64,000 nucleotides of DNA from Kibdelosporangium persicum (GCF_013280595.1 NZ_JAAATY010000004.1:225820-289819); one strand, 5' to 3'; shown: positions 53,231 through 62,026, counted from the stretch's first letter. Made by a program: numbers and translations. Notes: a model not told the origin generated them from the letters alone.

Positions 53231-55417
53231 ATGGGCATCGAACTGCCCGCGGAACTCGCCGGCATCGCGGCCCGGACCGGAGTCAAGTGGCCGGCCGCCG
53301 ACGAGGACAAGATGCGCGAGGCCGCGCAGGCCTGGCGGGACACCGGCCAGAAGATCAACGCGCTGATCAGCGAGGCCGACACCACGGCCCGGAGCGCGCT
53401 GAACACCACCCAGGGCGCGGGGGCGGACTCGGCCCGGCAGCACTGGGGCAAGTTCGTCCAGCCGGACACCGGCCATTTGACCAGGATCGCCAAGGGCTGC
53501 GCGGCGAACGCGGACAGGCTCGACCACGCGGCCAACCAGATCGGCCAGGCCAAGGTGGCGATCGTGCGCGAGCTGACGCCGTTGGCCAAGAACGTCGACG
53601 TGGCCGAACGGTCCGGCGACCCGACGGCCCTGCTCGGCCTGGACACCGCGATCAAGGGCGCCGCGGCGAACATCGCGAACGTCCAGTCCACTTTGGTCAC
53701 CGCGGTCCAGCCGGCCAGCGGCGTGGTGATGGACACGGTCGAGCCGATCGTGAACACCAACCCAGGCGCACACGGTGGCAGCCTGGTCGATACGGCGTTG
53801 CTGGGTGGTCAGGGCCCGTTGGCGCCGGTGCAGGATGCGGTGTCCGGTGTGGTGAATCCGGGTGGGCAGGGTCCGCTTGGGCCTGTGCAGGATGTGGTGA
53901 ATCCCGGTGGTCAGGGCCCGCTCGCGCCGGTGCACGATGCGGTATCTGGGGTGGTGAATCCGGGTGGGCAGGGTCCGCTTGGGCCTGTGCAGGATGTGGT
54001 GAATCCCGGTGGTCAGGGCCCGCTCGCGCCGGTGCACGATGCCGTGTCCGGCGTGGTGAACCCCGGTGGTCACGGTCCGCTGCCTCCCGGCGTGGTCGAT
54101 CCGGGTGGTCACGGGCCAGGGCTTCCTGGTGTGCCTGGCGTGACGGACCCCGGTGGGCGCGGTCCGGGCGTGCTGCCTGGCGAGGTGCCCGGCGGCGGCT
54201 TCGGACCTGGTCACGGCGGCGGTGGCGCACCCGGCCACGCCGGTCCTGACCCGGCGCCAGGCGTCGTGCCTCCGGGCGGACCGGGCATCCTTCCCGCGCC
54301 CGCGGACCCCGTCACCGGCCCGCTGCCTCGCATCGACCACGACGCGATCACCCCGCCGTCTGGTTTCCAACGGCCTGACCATGGCGTGCAGATCGCGGGT
54401 GCGGCGGCTGTTCTCGACGCCCCACCGCCCACTCAAGCGCCTGCCGCCCAGGCATCTCCGGCGATCCCCGCGCAGCCGCCGGTCAACCAGCCGCCCGCGG
54501 CCGGGTCGCCCTTCGTGAGCGGTGGTGGCGCGCCACCACCGCCTCAGGCGCCGTCGCCGCCTCCTCCGGCCGCTTCGGCGCAGCCGGCCGCTCCACCGCC
54601 GCCGCAGCAACAAGCCCAAGCACAGCAACAGGCTCCGCGTGGACCGGTCCCGATCGCTGTCACGGCCGAACCGGTCCGGCAGCAAGCGCCGCAACCGGCG
54701 CCCATGGCGGCGCCGGCCAAGCCGCAGGAGGACCAGGAGTCCACGATCGCGCTCTGGCTGGTGCGGATGTTCCCGCTCGGGCACATGCCGGTCGCGGCGG
54801 CCCGTCCGGCCCGGCAACTTCCGCCGCCACCGGTCGAGTTCGACTACGCCGCGGGCATGCGTTTCGAACCGCACGACCACCCCGAGTCGGAGCTGATCGA
54901 CGACGCCGAGGCGTTGGCGTGGGCCCTCGAAGGCGGGGACGCGGTCACGTCAGGACCGCCCGTGCCCGCCGACGACGTGACCGCCGACCACGATCCCCTT
55001 GCGGGACAGAACGAACGCGACTGGTCACGCCGGTTCGTCGTCCGCGCGGGAAGCGGGCGAGACACAATGGACACCGAGTACGCGTGGCCACCGAGTGAGC
55101 TTTTCCCTGAAGGCGCAACGGCTCCAGGCGAACCCGAAGTTCTCGGCCCGGGTACGGTCATCGACCGCTTCGGCACGCCGGAAGGCCGCGTCTTCGCCGC
55201 CGCCGACACGTCGTTCGCCCAACGCGCGCTGCCCCCTTCGCACGTCCATGCCGAGTACCGCCGATACCGAGTGCTCAAGCCACTTCCGGTGTGGCGCGGG
55301 ATATCCGCGGCCTGGTTCGGCCAGAGCGGCGGAGGCGTGCGCTACCGGACCACCCATCCGGCGCTGGACCTGATCGCGCTCGGATACCTCGCGGAGGAGA
55401 CAGGGAATGAAGGCTGA
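53231..55417 (+). CDS. Large type VII polymorphic toxin with C-terminal TNT (NAD+ glycohydrolase-like) domain
   Basis: 728 residues. An N-terminal helical LXG/ESX-like region (1-150) is followed by a Gly/Pro-rich linker with imperfect and near-exact repeats (about 190-290), a Pro/Gln-rich part (400-520), then the folded end. The TNT domain starts near residue 616: EYAWPPSELFPEG, DRFG at 645-648, ALPPSHVHAEYRRY, KPLPVWRGISAAWFGQSGGG (Gln698) and a late LDLIALGYL. TNT domains destroy NAD+ in target cells. The candidate immunity gene follows with an 11-nt overlap. Catalytic residue identities come from recalled CpnT data. Confidence 0.82.
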   Translation: MGIELPAELAGIAARTGVKWPAADEDKMREAAQAWRDTGQKINALISEADTTARSALNTTQGAGADSARQHWGKFVQPDTGHLTRIAKGCAANADRLDHAANQIGQAKVAIVRELTPLAKNVDVAERSGDPTALLGLDTAIKGAAANIANVQSTLVTAVQPASGVVMDTVEPIVNTNPGAHGGSLVDTALLGGQGPLAPVQDAVSGVVNPGGQGPLGPVQDVVNPGGQGPLAPVHDAVSGVVNPGGQGPLGPVQDVVNPGGQGPLAPVHDAVSGVVNPGGHGPLPPGVVDPGGHGPGLPGVPGVTDPGGRGPGVLPGEVPGGGFGPGHGGGGAPGHAGPDPAPGVVPPGGPGILPAPADPVTGPLPRIDHDAITPPSGFQRPDHGVQIAGAAAVLDAPPPTQAPAAQASPAIPAQPPVNQPPAAGSPFVSGGGAPPPPQAPSPPPPAASAQPAAPPPPQQQAQAQQQAPRGPVPIAVTAEPVRQQAPQPAPMAAPAKPQEDQESTIALWLVRMFPLGHMPVAAARPARQLPPPPVEFDYAAGMRFEPHDHPESELIDDAEALAWALEGGDAVTSGPPVPADDVTADHDPLAGQNERDWSRRFVVRAGSGRDTMDTEYAWPPSELFPEGATAPGEPEVLGPGTVIDRFGTPEGRVFAAADTSFAQRALPPSHVHAEYRRYRVLKPLPVWRGISAAWFGQSGGGVRYRTTHPALDLIALGYLAEETGNEG
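53852..54055. repeat. 102-bp repeat unit in the toxin linker
   Basis: Within the toxin linker, a 102-bp unit (34 residues: GVVNPGGQGPLGPVQDVVN, then PGGQGPLAPVHDAVS) begins at about 53852 and again at 53954 with only a few base changes, preceded and followed by partial copies. Units differ in step with codons, so the reading frame is kept. It lengthens a flexible stalk and could vary in copy number between strains. Confidence 0.85.
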
Positions 55418-55685
55418 GTCGATCACCGGCTGGCTGGGAGCGGTCGGCATCCCCGCGGAACTGGTCTCGGTGGGCACCGAAGCCGACAACGCGTGGTGCC
55501 TGATCCGCACCGACGAACCCGACGAGAACGGCGCCGTGAGCTGGGAAGTCTTCTGGCGCGAGCAGGGCAACCGCTACGACTGGGCCCGGTTCACGAACGA
55601 ACAAGTCGCCTGTCACTACCTCTTCGGCCGCCTGACGTGGGCTCAGGTCGCCCGCGGCGCGGTCGGCGTGATCAAGGCGGACTGA
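55407..55685 (+). CDS. Candidate immunity protein for the TNT toxin
   Basis: 92 residues: MKAESITGWLGAVGIPAELV and later VSWEVFWREQGNRYDWARF, ending LTWAQVARGAVGVIKAD. It overlaps the toxin gene by 11 nt and is the only gene directly downstream, the usual place for an immunity factor (M. tuberculosis has IFT beside CpnT). Immunity here is inferred from position. The sequence is short and does not recall IFT. It has many aromatic and acidic residues. Confidence 0.65.
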   Translation: MKAESITGWLGAVGIPAELVSVGTEADNAWCLIRTDEPDENGAVSWEVFWREQGNRYDWARFTNEQVACHYLFGRLTWAQVARGAVGVIKAD

Positions 55686-55700
55686 CGGGCGACGCTGCTC

Positions 55701-56483
55701 TCACCCGGCAGACGGCAGGTCACCGGTCCCGAGTTGGGCCAAAGCCGCGTCGTGCAGGTGGCCGTTGGTGGACAGGGCCGAGCCGCCCAGGAACGTGTCC
55801 ACGCCCTTGAGGTCCGTGAACCGGCCGCCCGCCTCCTTCACGATCACCTCGATCGCCGCCACGTCCCACGGGTTCACGATCGCCTCGGCCGCGATGTCGA
55901 TCACGCCCTCGGCGACCAGGCAGTGCTGCCAGAAGTCGCCGAAGGCCCGGTTCTCCCAGCAGGCGTCCACGAGTCGCAGGTAGGCCTCCCGCGAGTGGTA
56001 CTCCACCCACGAGCCGAGGTGCGTCGTGGACAGGTACGCGTCTGACAAGGACGTGACGCCGGAGACGGACAGGTTCCTGCCGTCCTCGGCATAAGCGCCC
56101 TCGGTCGCCTCGGCGAACCAGCGCCTGCCCAACGCGGGCGCGCTCACCACGCCGACAACCGGGTGACCGTTGATCACCAACGAGATCAGGGTCGCCCACG
56201 CGGGCACCCCGCGCAGGAAGTTCTTCGTGCCGTCGATCGGGTCGATCACCCACGTCCGGCCCCGGCCGATCTCGCCACCGCGCTCTTCGCCCGCCACCTG
56301 GTCGTCCGGGTGATGCCGCGCGATCAAAGCCCGGATGGCGTCCTCGACGGCCGTGTCGGCGTCGGTGACCGGGGTGCGGTCCGGTTTGCGGGAGACCTTC
56401 AGGTCCTGGGCGCGGAAGCGGGCCGAGGTGATCTCGTCGGCCGCGTCGGCGAGACGCAACGCGAAGTCAAGGCTGGCTGACAC
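55701..56483 (-). CDS. hisN: Inositol monophosphatase family enzyme, likely histidinol-phosphatase HisN
   Basis: 260 residues from GTG 56483. Metal and phosphate motifs: AGEERGGE, WVIDPIDGTKNFLRGVPAW (DPIDGTKNF) and NPWDVAAIEVIVKEAGG with GGSALSTNG at the end. The RGVPAW after the first motif and the DFWQHCLVAEG are typical of HisN, the actinobacterial histidinol-phosphatase, which hydrolyses L-histidinol phosphate. Other family roles (inositol-1-phosphatase, 3'-phosphoadenosine phosphatase) cannot be ruled out. It is divergent from the response-regulator gene 24 nt away. Confidence 0.85.
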   Translation of the reverse strand: MSASLDFALRLADAADEITSARFRAQDLKVSRKPDRTPVTDADTAVEDAIRALIARHHPDDQVAGEERGGEIGRGRTWVIDPIDGTKNFLRGVPAWATLISLVINGHPVVGVVSAPALGRRWFAEATEGAYAEDGRNLSVSGVTSLSDAYLSTTHLGSWVEYHSREAYLRLVDACWENRAFGDFWQHCLVAEGVIDIAAEAIVNPWDVAAIEVIVKEAGGRFTDLKGVDTFLGGSALSTNGHLHDAALAQLGTGDLPSAG

Positions 56484-56507
56484 GGTCCTGATCGTGCCAG
56501 GCCTACA

Positions 56508-57197
56508 GTGGTGACCGTGAGTGTGGTGCTGCTGGCCGAGGACGACTCGGCGATCGCAGACCCGTTGTCGCGTGCTCTGCAGCGTGAGGGCTACGCCGTG
56601 GAGGTCGTCACCGACGGGCTGAGTGCGTTGGAGTTCGCCGACGCGGGCCGGGCGGATCTGCTGGTGCTCGACCTCGGGCTGCCCGGGATGGACGGGCTGG
56701 AGGTCTGCCGGCGGCTGCGCTCGTCCGGGCGTGGCCTGCCGGTGCTGATGCTGACCGCACGGGCGGACGAGGTCGACTTCGTCGTCGGCCTGGACGCGGG
56801 CGCCGACGACTACGTCGCCAAGCCGTTCCGCCTCGCCGAACTGCTGGCCCGCATCCGTGCCCTGATGCGCCGCCAGGCGCCGGGCGCGGTGGAGGTCAAC
56901 GGCGTGAAGATGGACCTCGCCGCCCGCGTGGTGACCGTCGACGGCCAGGAGATCACGCTGGCCAACAAGGAGTTCGAGCTTCTTCGCGTGCTGATCCAGC
57001 GGGCCGGCCAGGTGGTCACCCGTGAGGAGATCCTCGCCGAGGTGTGGGACGACGCGCCCGAGCGCAAGACGAGCAAGACCCTGGACATGCACATGTCCTG
57101 GTTGCGCCGCAAGCTCGGCGACATCGGCCCGCGCGGGGCGACCGAACGCCGGATAGCCACGGTCCGTGGCGTCGGTTTCCGGTTCAACGCCGACTAA
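56508..57197 (+). CDS. OmpR/PhoB-family response regulator
   Basis: 229 residues. Receiver domain with acidic pocket (LAEDDSAI), phospho-acceptor Asp55 (LVLDLGLPGMDG), and the conserved Lys105 (VAKPFR). The C-terminal winged-helix domain has LANKEFELLRVLIQRAGQVVTREE (in parts) and a TVRGVGFRF end. Partner is the histidine kinase just downstream. Several GTG codons in a row could start it; a leaderless transcript is possible. It has the usual motif set for a phosphorylated regulator. Confidence 0.93.
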   Translation: MVTVSVVLLAEDDSAIADPLSRALQREGYAVEVVTDGLSALEFADAGRADLLVLDLGLPGMDGLEVCRRLRSSGRGLPVLMLTARADEVDFVVGLDAGADDYVAKPFRLAELLARIRALMRRQAPGAVEVNGVKMDLAARVVTVDGQEITLANKEFELLRVLIQRAGQVVTREEILAEVWDDAPERKTSKTLDMHMSWLRRKLGDIGPRGATERRIATVRGVGFRFNAD

Positions 57198-57205
57198 GGA
57201 AAAAC

Positions 57206-58483
57206 ATGCGCAGGCGGATCCTGCTGGCGATTCTGCTGGCGGTCGCGGTGACCACGCTCGCCCTCGGCGTCCCGCTCGGGTGGACCGCGCTGCGCCTGGT
57301 GGAGACGCTGACCAGGGAAGAGCTCCGCATCCAGGTCCAGCAGATCGGCCTGCAGCTGGACGACGACCTGGCCAACAACAGGCCGCTGGACATCTCCGAC
57401 GTGCAGTCGGCGATCCCCGCCAACCGCAGGCTGATCGTCACGCTGCCGGGCGAGCCGACCCAGATGTACGGCCCGGACCCGGGCCACGACGTGCTGGCCG
57501 AGCAGATCGACATCCTGCGTAAGGGCACGGTCACCATCGAGCAGCCCGCCGGCCCGACCCGGCAACGGCAGACCCAGGTCGCCGGGCTGGTCGTGCTGAC
57601 CATCGTGGTCACGATCGCGATCGCCACCGGCGTGGCCATCGTGACCGCGCGCCGCCTGGCGCAACCGCTCGGCCACGTCGCCAACCGTGCCGGAAAGCTT
57701 GGCGCGGGCGACTTCAGGCCCGATCCACGGCGCTACGGCGTCGCGGAGCTCGACCGCGTCGCCGAAGCGCTGGACACCTCGGCGGGCGCGCTGGCCGAGC
57801 TGGTGCAGCGGGAACGGGACCTCGTCGGTGACGTCTCCCATCAGCTGCGTAGCCGCCTGACCGCGCTGCAACTGCGGCTGGAGGCGTTGCAGCACACCAG
57901 CGACCGGGAGAACGCCGTCGACGCCGCGGCGGCGTTGGAGCAAGCGGAACGGCTGGGCGACGTACTCGACGAGCTGCTGGAGGCGGCCCGCGAAGCCCGC
58001 GCGACGGACGCCGAACCACTCGATCTGGCCGCCGCGCTGCCCGAGATCGTCAACGAATGGCGCGACCCGTTGCGTGCCAAGGGACGTGCGCTACGCGTGC
58101 GAGTACACGGCCGGCCGGTGGCGAAAGCCACCACAGCCAGGCTGCGCGAGGCGATCGGCGTGTTGCTGGACAACGCGTTGCGGCACGGCGCAGGCCCGGT
58201 CTCGGTGTCCGTACGCGCCACCGAGGCGACGGTGTCGATCGAGGTCTCCGACGGCGGCAACGGCGTCCCGGACGAGCTCGTCGCGCACATCTTCGACCGT
58301 GGCGTGTCCGGCGTGGGCTCGACAGGCGTCGGGCTCGCCCTCGCGCGTGCCCTTGTCGAGTCGGACGGCGGACGCCTGAAGCTGTCCGTGCCGCGTCCGC
58401 CGACCTTCACGATCTTCCTGCCGGTGCCCAGGGTGGACGAAGTACGCGGCGTGCGCTGGCCCGCTGAGCGGTCCCCGCGCTAG
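57206..58483 (+). CDS. Sensor histidine kinase
   Basis: 425 residues from the ATG at 57206, with AAGGA five nt upstream. Two membrane helices (about 5-27 and 130-152) enclose a short extracellular sensor of about 100 residues. A HAMP-like region follows, then the dimerisation/phospho-acceptor helix DVSHQLRSRLTAL with His212, and the ATPase domain (REAIGVLLDNALRHGAG, VSDGGNGVPDELVAHIFDRG, GSTGVGLALARALVESDGG). The ligand is unknown. The gene overlaps the convergent GtrA gene by 4 nt. Confidence 0.93.
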   Translation: MRRRILLAILLAVAVTTLALGVPLGWTALRLVETLTREELRIQVQQIGLQLDDDLANNRPLDISDVQSAIPANRRLIVTLPGEPTQMYGPDPGHDVLAEQIDILRKGTVTIEQPAGPTRQRQTQVAGLVVLTIVVTIAIATGVAIVTARRLAQPLGHVANRAGKLGAGDFRPDPRRYGVAELDRVAEALDTSAGALAELVQRERDLVGDVSHQLRSRLTALQLRLEALQHTSDRENAVDAAAALEQAERLGDVLDELLEAAREARATDAEPLDLAAALPEIVNEWRDPLRAKGRALRVRVHGRPVAKATTARLREAIGVLLDNALRHGAGPVSVSVRATEATVSIEVSDGGNGVPDELVAHIFDRGVSGVGSTGVGLALARALVESDGGRLKLSVPRPPTFTIFLPVPRVDEVRGVRWPAERSPR

Positions 58484-59019
58484 GAGTGCCCGAGCTCCTC
58501 GTCGGCCGGGTCGTTGCGCACGATGCGCGGGCGGGCGTTGGCCTGGGGGAAGACCCAGCGGCGGAAACCCCAGAACCGGAAGAACGTCGCCAGCAGCATG
58601 CCGATCACCGACCCGGACAGGAAGTCGGCGACCTCCTGCACCCAGCGCTCGACGTGCGGCACTTCGAGGTCCAGCACGTAGCGCGAGACGTACGGCGGCA
58701 CCAGGTTGATCGCCACGCCACCGCCGCTGATCAGGAAGAACAGCGCGGCTTCGTGGTGGCGTTCGCGTCCGCCGCGGGTCCGGAACGACCACTCGCGGTT
58801 GAGGATGTACGACACGATCGTGGCGATGATGACCGCGATCGCCTTGGCCGTGATCGGTTTGCTCTCCAGGACGGTGAGCTTGAGGAAGAACCAGATGCCG
58901 TTGTCGATCACGAACGTGGTGCCGCCGACGATCGCGAACTTCAGCAGCTCGCGATGCTTGATGAGCACCGAACGCAGCGGCTCGGGAACCTGAGCCAGCA
59001 CGCTTTCGACGATGGACAC
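58480..59019 (-). CDS. GtrA-family membrane protein, copy A
   Basis: 179 residues with four membrane helices: KFAIVGGTTFVIDNGIWFFL, AKAIAVIIATIVSYILNREWSF (in parts), AALFFLISGGGVAINLVP and DFLSGSVIGMLLATFFRFWGFRRWVF. The conserved NREWSFR and FRFWGFRRWVF are family marks. GtrA proteins are thought to carry undecaprenyl- or polyprenyl-phosphate sugar across the membrane for wall or surface polysaccharide; role here unknown. Paralogous to the next gene. Confidence 0.88.
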   Translation of the reverse strand: MSIVESVLAQVPEPLRSVLIKHRELLKFAIVGGTTFVIDNGIWFFLKLTVLESKPITAKAIAVIIATIVSYILNREWSFRTRGGRERHHEAALFFLISGGGVAINLVPPYVSRYVLDLEVPHVERWVQEVADFLSGSVIGMLLATFFRFWGFRRWVFPQANARPRIVRNDPADEELGHS

Positions 59020-59042
59020 TTCCGCAGTCTACGGACGGCGGG

Positions 59043-59600
59043 TCAGGCCGCGCGGCGGTCCTCGTCGTCCCGGACGGCGTGCAGCCGGCGCCCGGTGCGG
59101 GTGGTCCGGGTCCGGGCGTTGGCCTCGGGGAAGACCCACTTCTTGAACGCCCACCAGCGGAAGACCATCGCGAGCAGGGTGCCGAGGATCATGCCGCTGG
59201 CGAAGTCCGCGACCTCCTGGGTGACCAGGCTCACATTCGGCACCATCAGGTCGAAGACGTACCGCGAGACGAACAGCGGCGCCGAGTTCAGCGCCACGCC
59301 GATCCCGCTGATCAGGAAGAACAGCGCGGCTTCGTGGTGGCGTTCGCGCCCGCCGCGGGTGTGGAAGGACCACTCGCGGTTCAGCACGTACGACAGGATC
59401 GTCGCCAGGATCACCGCGACGGCCAGTGCCGTGACGGGGTGCTCGTTCAAGATCGTAAGCTTGAGCGTGTAGTTGAACACGTTCGTGGCCAGGAAGCAGA
59501 TTCCGCCCACCACAGCGAACCTGAGCAGCTCACGGTGCTTGAGCATCAGCTTGCGCACCGGCTCAGGGAGATGCTTGAAGAGGCTCTGCACAAAGGCCAT
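59043..59600 (-). CDS. GtrA-family membrane protein, copy B
   Basis: 185 residues, paralogue of copy A, with long matching stretches of both protein and DNA (HTRGGRERHHEAALFFLISG and the adjacent nucleotides). Helices and NREWSF, FRWWAFKKWVF are conserved. The pair is 23 nt apart, with the same orientation, and so is a recent tandem duplication. Mycobacteria have one GtrA-like gene (Rv3277) near birA; this organism may have doubled it. Confidence 0.88.
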   Translation of the reverse strand: MAFVQSLFKHLPEPVRKLMLKHRELLRFAVVGGICFLATNVFNYTLKLTILNEHPVTALAVAVILATILSYVLNREWSFHTRGGRERHHEAALFFLISGIGVALNSAPLFVSRYVFDLMVPNVSLVTQEVADFASGMILGTLLAMVFRWWAFKKWVFPEANARTRTTRTGRRLHAVRDDEDRRAA

Positions 59601-59713
59601 GGCGGCAGAGCCTACTGATCCACAATTCGGCCCTTGACAGCAGTGCCGTACATTGTGTGCCCGCCCACGCCCAACGCGGGAGCTTTACCCCATTTCAGGA
59701 CAATCAGGGCCCC

Positions 59714-62026
59714 TCAGCGCGGCGCAGGCCCGGTGCCGGGCGGGCAGCGACCCGTCAGTACCGCCAGCAGCCTTTCCACCGGGCCCAAGCCCGCGCAGTG
59801 ATCCTTCGGCGGCGGTGGTGACGTTGTCGGTCGCGTCGGTGTTGTCGTCGTCTGCTTGGGCGGTGTCGAGGTCTCCTTCGGTGGAGTCGTCGTGGTCACC
59901 GTCTTCGGGTTCGTGGTCGTCGTGACTGGCGGTTTGGTCGTCGTCCGTGGCGGAGTCGTGGTCGTCGTGACGGGAGGCTTCGTGGTGCTGGTCGGCTTCG
60001 GGTCGGGCGGCACCGGCCAGTTCCACCACGGGATTTTGACCGTCGTGCTCGCGCTCGCCGTCCCGAGCGACGCCGTCACCAGGACCTTGCCGTGCCAGAA
60101 GGGCGGCTCGCCGTCCGCGCCGCCGGAATTCGGCGGAGTGAGCCGTACTCGCAGGTAGAAGCGGTCGCCGGGGCTCAGCGGCTGCGACGTCACGCAGCTC
60201 AGCGTCGTGCCGTTGGACGTACAGGACGCGGCCGGCCAGGCCGAGAGCATCGAGCCGGGCTGGTCGAACGTGACCGTGACCGGTTTGGTGCTCTCACCGG
60301 TGTTCTTGGCCACCGCCTGCAGGCTCGCGGTGCGGTTCCGGCCGGGCGCGGGGATGCCGAGCCAGTCCTGGAACGCGTAGATCGACACACCGTCCTTGCG
60401 CACCGGTGGCTGGACGTCGACGCGCACCGAAACCGGCACGCTCACGGAACTGCCTGCGCTGACCGTGCCCACGATGTTCCCGCCTGGGCTGTTCTCGTCG
60501 GCGTCGATGCGGAACAGCAGCGTCACGGACTCGCCCGGCCGCAGGCCACGGCCGTTCGTACAGGACACGGTCCCGGAACCGCCCGGGCACGACACCGAAT
60601 CCTGTTGCAGCGCGCCATTGAGGCGCAGCACGCCGGAACCGGCCATCCGGGACGTCCCGACAGCGTTCACGCCCGGCGGCAGGGTCAAGGCGGCGACGAC
60701 AGGCTCGGACACCGTGCCACCGTTGTTGGTCACCGACAGGGGCAGATCAGTCGGGCCGCTGCCTGGCACGAGCGTGATCGGCGTCAGCGACGGGACCGTC
60801 AGACTCGGCGGTCCGGGCTGCGGTGGAGGCGCCTGTGTCGGAGGCGCCTGCGTTGGGGGTGCCTGCGTCGGCGCCAGAGTGCTCGGGGCCGGTGGTGGCT
60901 GTGGACTCGACGGCGGCGGTGGTGCTGGGGGTGGTGACGGCGTCGTCGGCGTGTTCTGCGGCGGAGGCGGCGGCACGGGCGGCGGGAGTACCGGCGACTG
61001 CGGTGGTGGCACCGGTCGCTGCGGGGAGCTCGTCGGCGAAGGCTGCTGCTGCGCGGTCGGGATTTCCTGCGTCTCGGCGGCCGTCAGCGCGAGCACGACG
61101 GCCGCGGCCAAGGCCGCGACGGACGCGCCCACGCCCACGAACTGCCGTGGTAGAGAAGACGCCGCACCACCGGCGCCCGCGGCCGTGCCCGCCGCGGCGC
61201 CCGCGACGACGGCCGTGGTGGTCTTGGCGCCGGTCGTCGCCAGGTAGCCGAGCGCCCCGGCGCCGAGGACCAGCGGCGCGACGACCACGCGCATGCCGCT
61301 GTTGACGTCGGCCAGTTCCACCGCCAGCGCCCGGCAGCGCTCGCACTCGTCCAGATGCGCTTCGACCTGTGCGGTCTCCCGCTTGGAAAGCCCGCCCCTG
61401 GTCCACGCGCCCAGGCGCTCCGCGGTCGCCTTGCAGCGCTCGTTCGTCGACTCGGCCAGGTGCACCTGAAGGTACGCCTGCCGTAGGCCTTCACGGGCGC
61501 GGTAGGCCAACGCGCTCACGCCGTTGGGCGTCAGGCCGAGGATGGGCGCGACCTCGGCGGGCGACTGCCCTTCGACCTCGGTGTGCCACAGCACGGCCTG
61601 CCAGCGCTCAGGTAGCCGGGCGAACGCACGCGCGGCGAGCGAACGCTCCAAGCCTGCGACGGCGGTGTCCGAGAACGGGACCGCTGTCTCCGCGCCCGCG
61701 ATCGTGGTGACGTCGTCGGACAGTTCGACTCGCTTGTCCCGCCGGGTCTTGTCGTACGCGGTGTGCCGCAGGGCGGTCAGCAGGTATGCGCGAAAGGCCG
61801 AATCCGGGCCGCGACCGGCCCGAAGCGTGTCCAGCACCTTGGCGAACGCCTCGGACACCAGGTCGTCGGCCTCCGCCTGGGACCGGCTCAGCTGGCGGGC
61901 GAGGTTGTACGCGGCTCCGACGTGCCGTTCGTAGAGCGACCCGTATGCCGAGACCGTGCCCCGGCGCACCGAATTGATCAGTTCGGCGTCGCTCGGGCCG
62001 TGCGCCTCAGCGGGAACTGTGGACAC
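59714..62026 (-). CDS. ECF sigma factor fused to a zinc-finger anti-sigma-like domain, membrane helix and extracellular domain
   Basis: 770 residues from GTG 62026 (GGGAGG three nt before, a short spacing). Sigma region 2 is about 24-95 and region 4 about 133-185 (LPERWQAVLWHTEVEGQSP, LGLTPNGVSALAYRAREGLRQ). A HxxxCxxC zinc-finger follows (His224, Cys228, Cys231), then membrane helices near 246-266 and 296-316, a Pro-rich spacer, a beta-rich region with DUF11/Ig-like repeats (415-690) and a Thr/Pro-rich end. This is a one-protein version of a sigma/anti-sigma pair with an outside sensor. Related fused ECF groups are known in actinobacteria. Confidence 0.85.
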   Translation of the reverse strand: MSTVPAEAHGPSDAELINSVRRGTVSAYGSLYERHVGAAYNLARQLSRSQAEADDLVSEAFAKVLDTLRAGRGPDSAFRAYLLTALRHTAYDKTRRDKRVELSDDVTTIAGAETAVPFSDTAVAGLERSLAARAFARLPERWQAVLWHTEVEGQSPAEVAPILGLTPNGVSALAYRAREGLRQAYLQVHLAESTNERCKATAERLGAWTRGGLSKRETAQVEAHLDECERCRALAVELADVNSGMRVVVAPLVLGAGALGYLATTGAKTTTAVVAGAAAGTAAGAGGAASSLPRQFVGVGASVAALAAAVVLALTAAETQEIPTAQQQPSPTSSPQRPVPPPQSPVLPPPVPPPPPQNTPTTPSPPPAPPPPSSPQPPPAPSTLAPTQAPPTQAPPTQAPPPQPGPPSLTVPSLTPITLVPGSGPTDLPLSVTNNGGTVSEPVVAALTLPPGVNAVGTSRMAGSGVLRLNGALQQDSVSCPGGSGTVSCTNGRGLRPGESVTLLFRIDADENSPGGNIVGTVSAGSSVSVPVSVRVDVQPPVRKDGVSIYAFQDWLGIPAPGRNRTASLQAVAKNTGESTKPVTVTFDQPGSMLSAWPAASCTSNGTTLSCVTSQPLSPGDRFYLRVRLTPPNSGGADGEPPFWHGKVLVTASLGTASASTTVKIPWWNWPVPPDPKPTSTTKPPVTTTTTPPRTTTKPPVTTTTNPKTVTTTTPPKETSTPPKQTTTTPTRPTTSPPPPKDHCAGLGPVERLLAVLTGRCPPGTGPAPR

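Noticed and set aside
59631-59660. TTGACA near 59634 as a promoter for a plus-strand transcript
   Set aside because: No -10 box at 16-18 nt and no gene follows on that strand.
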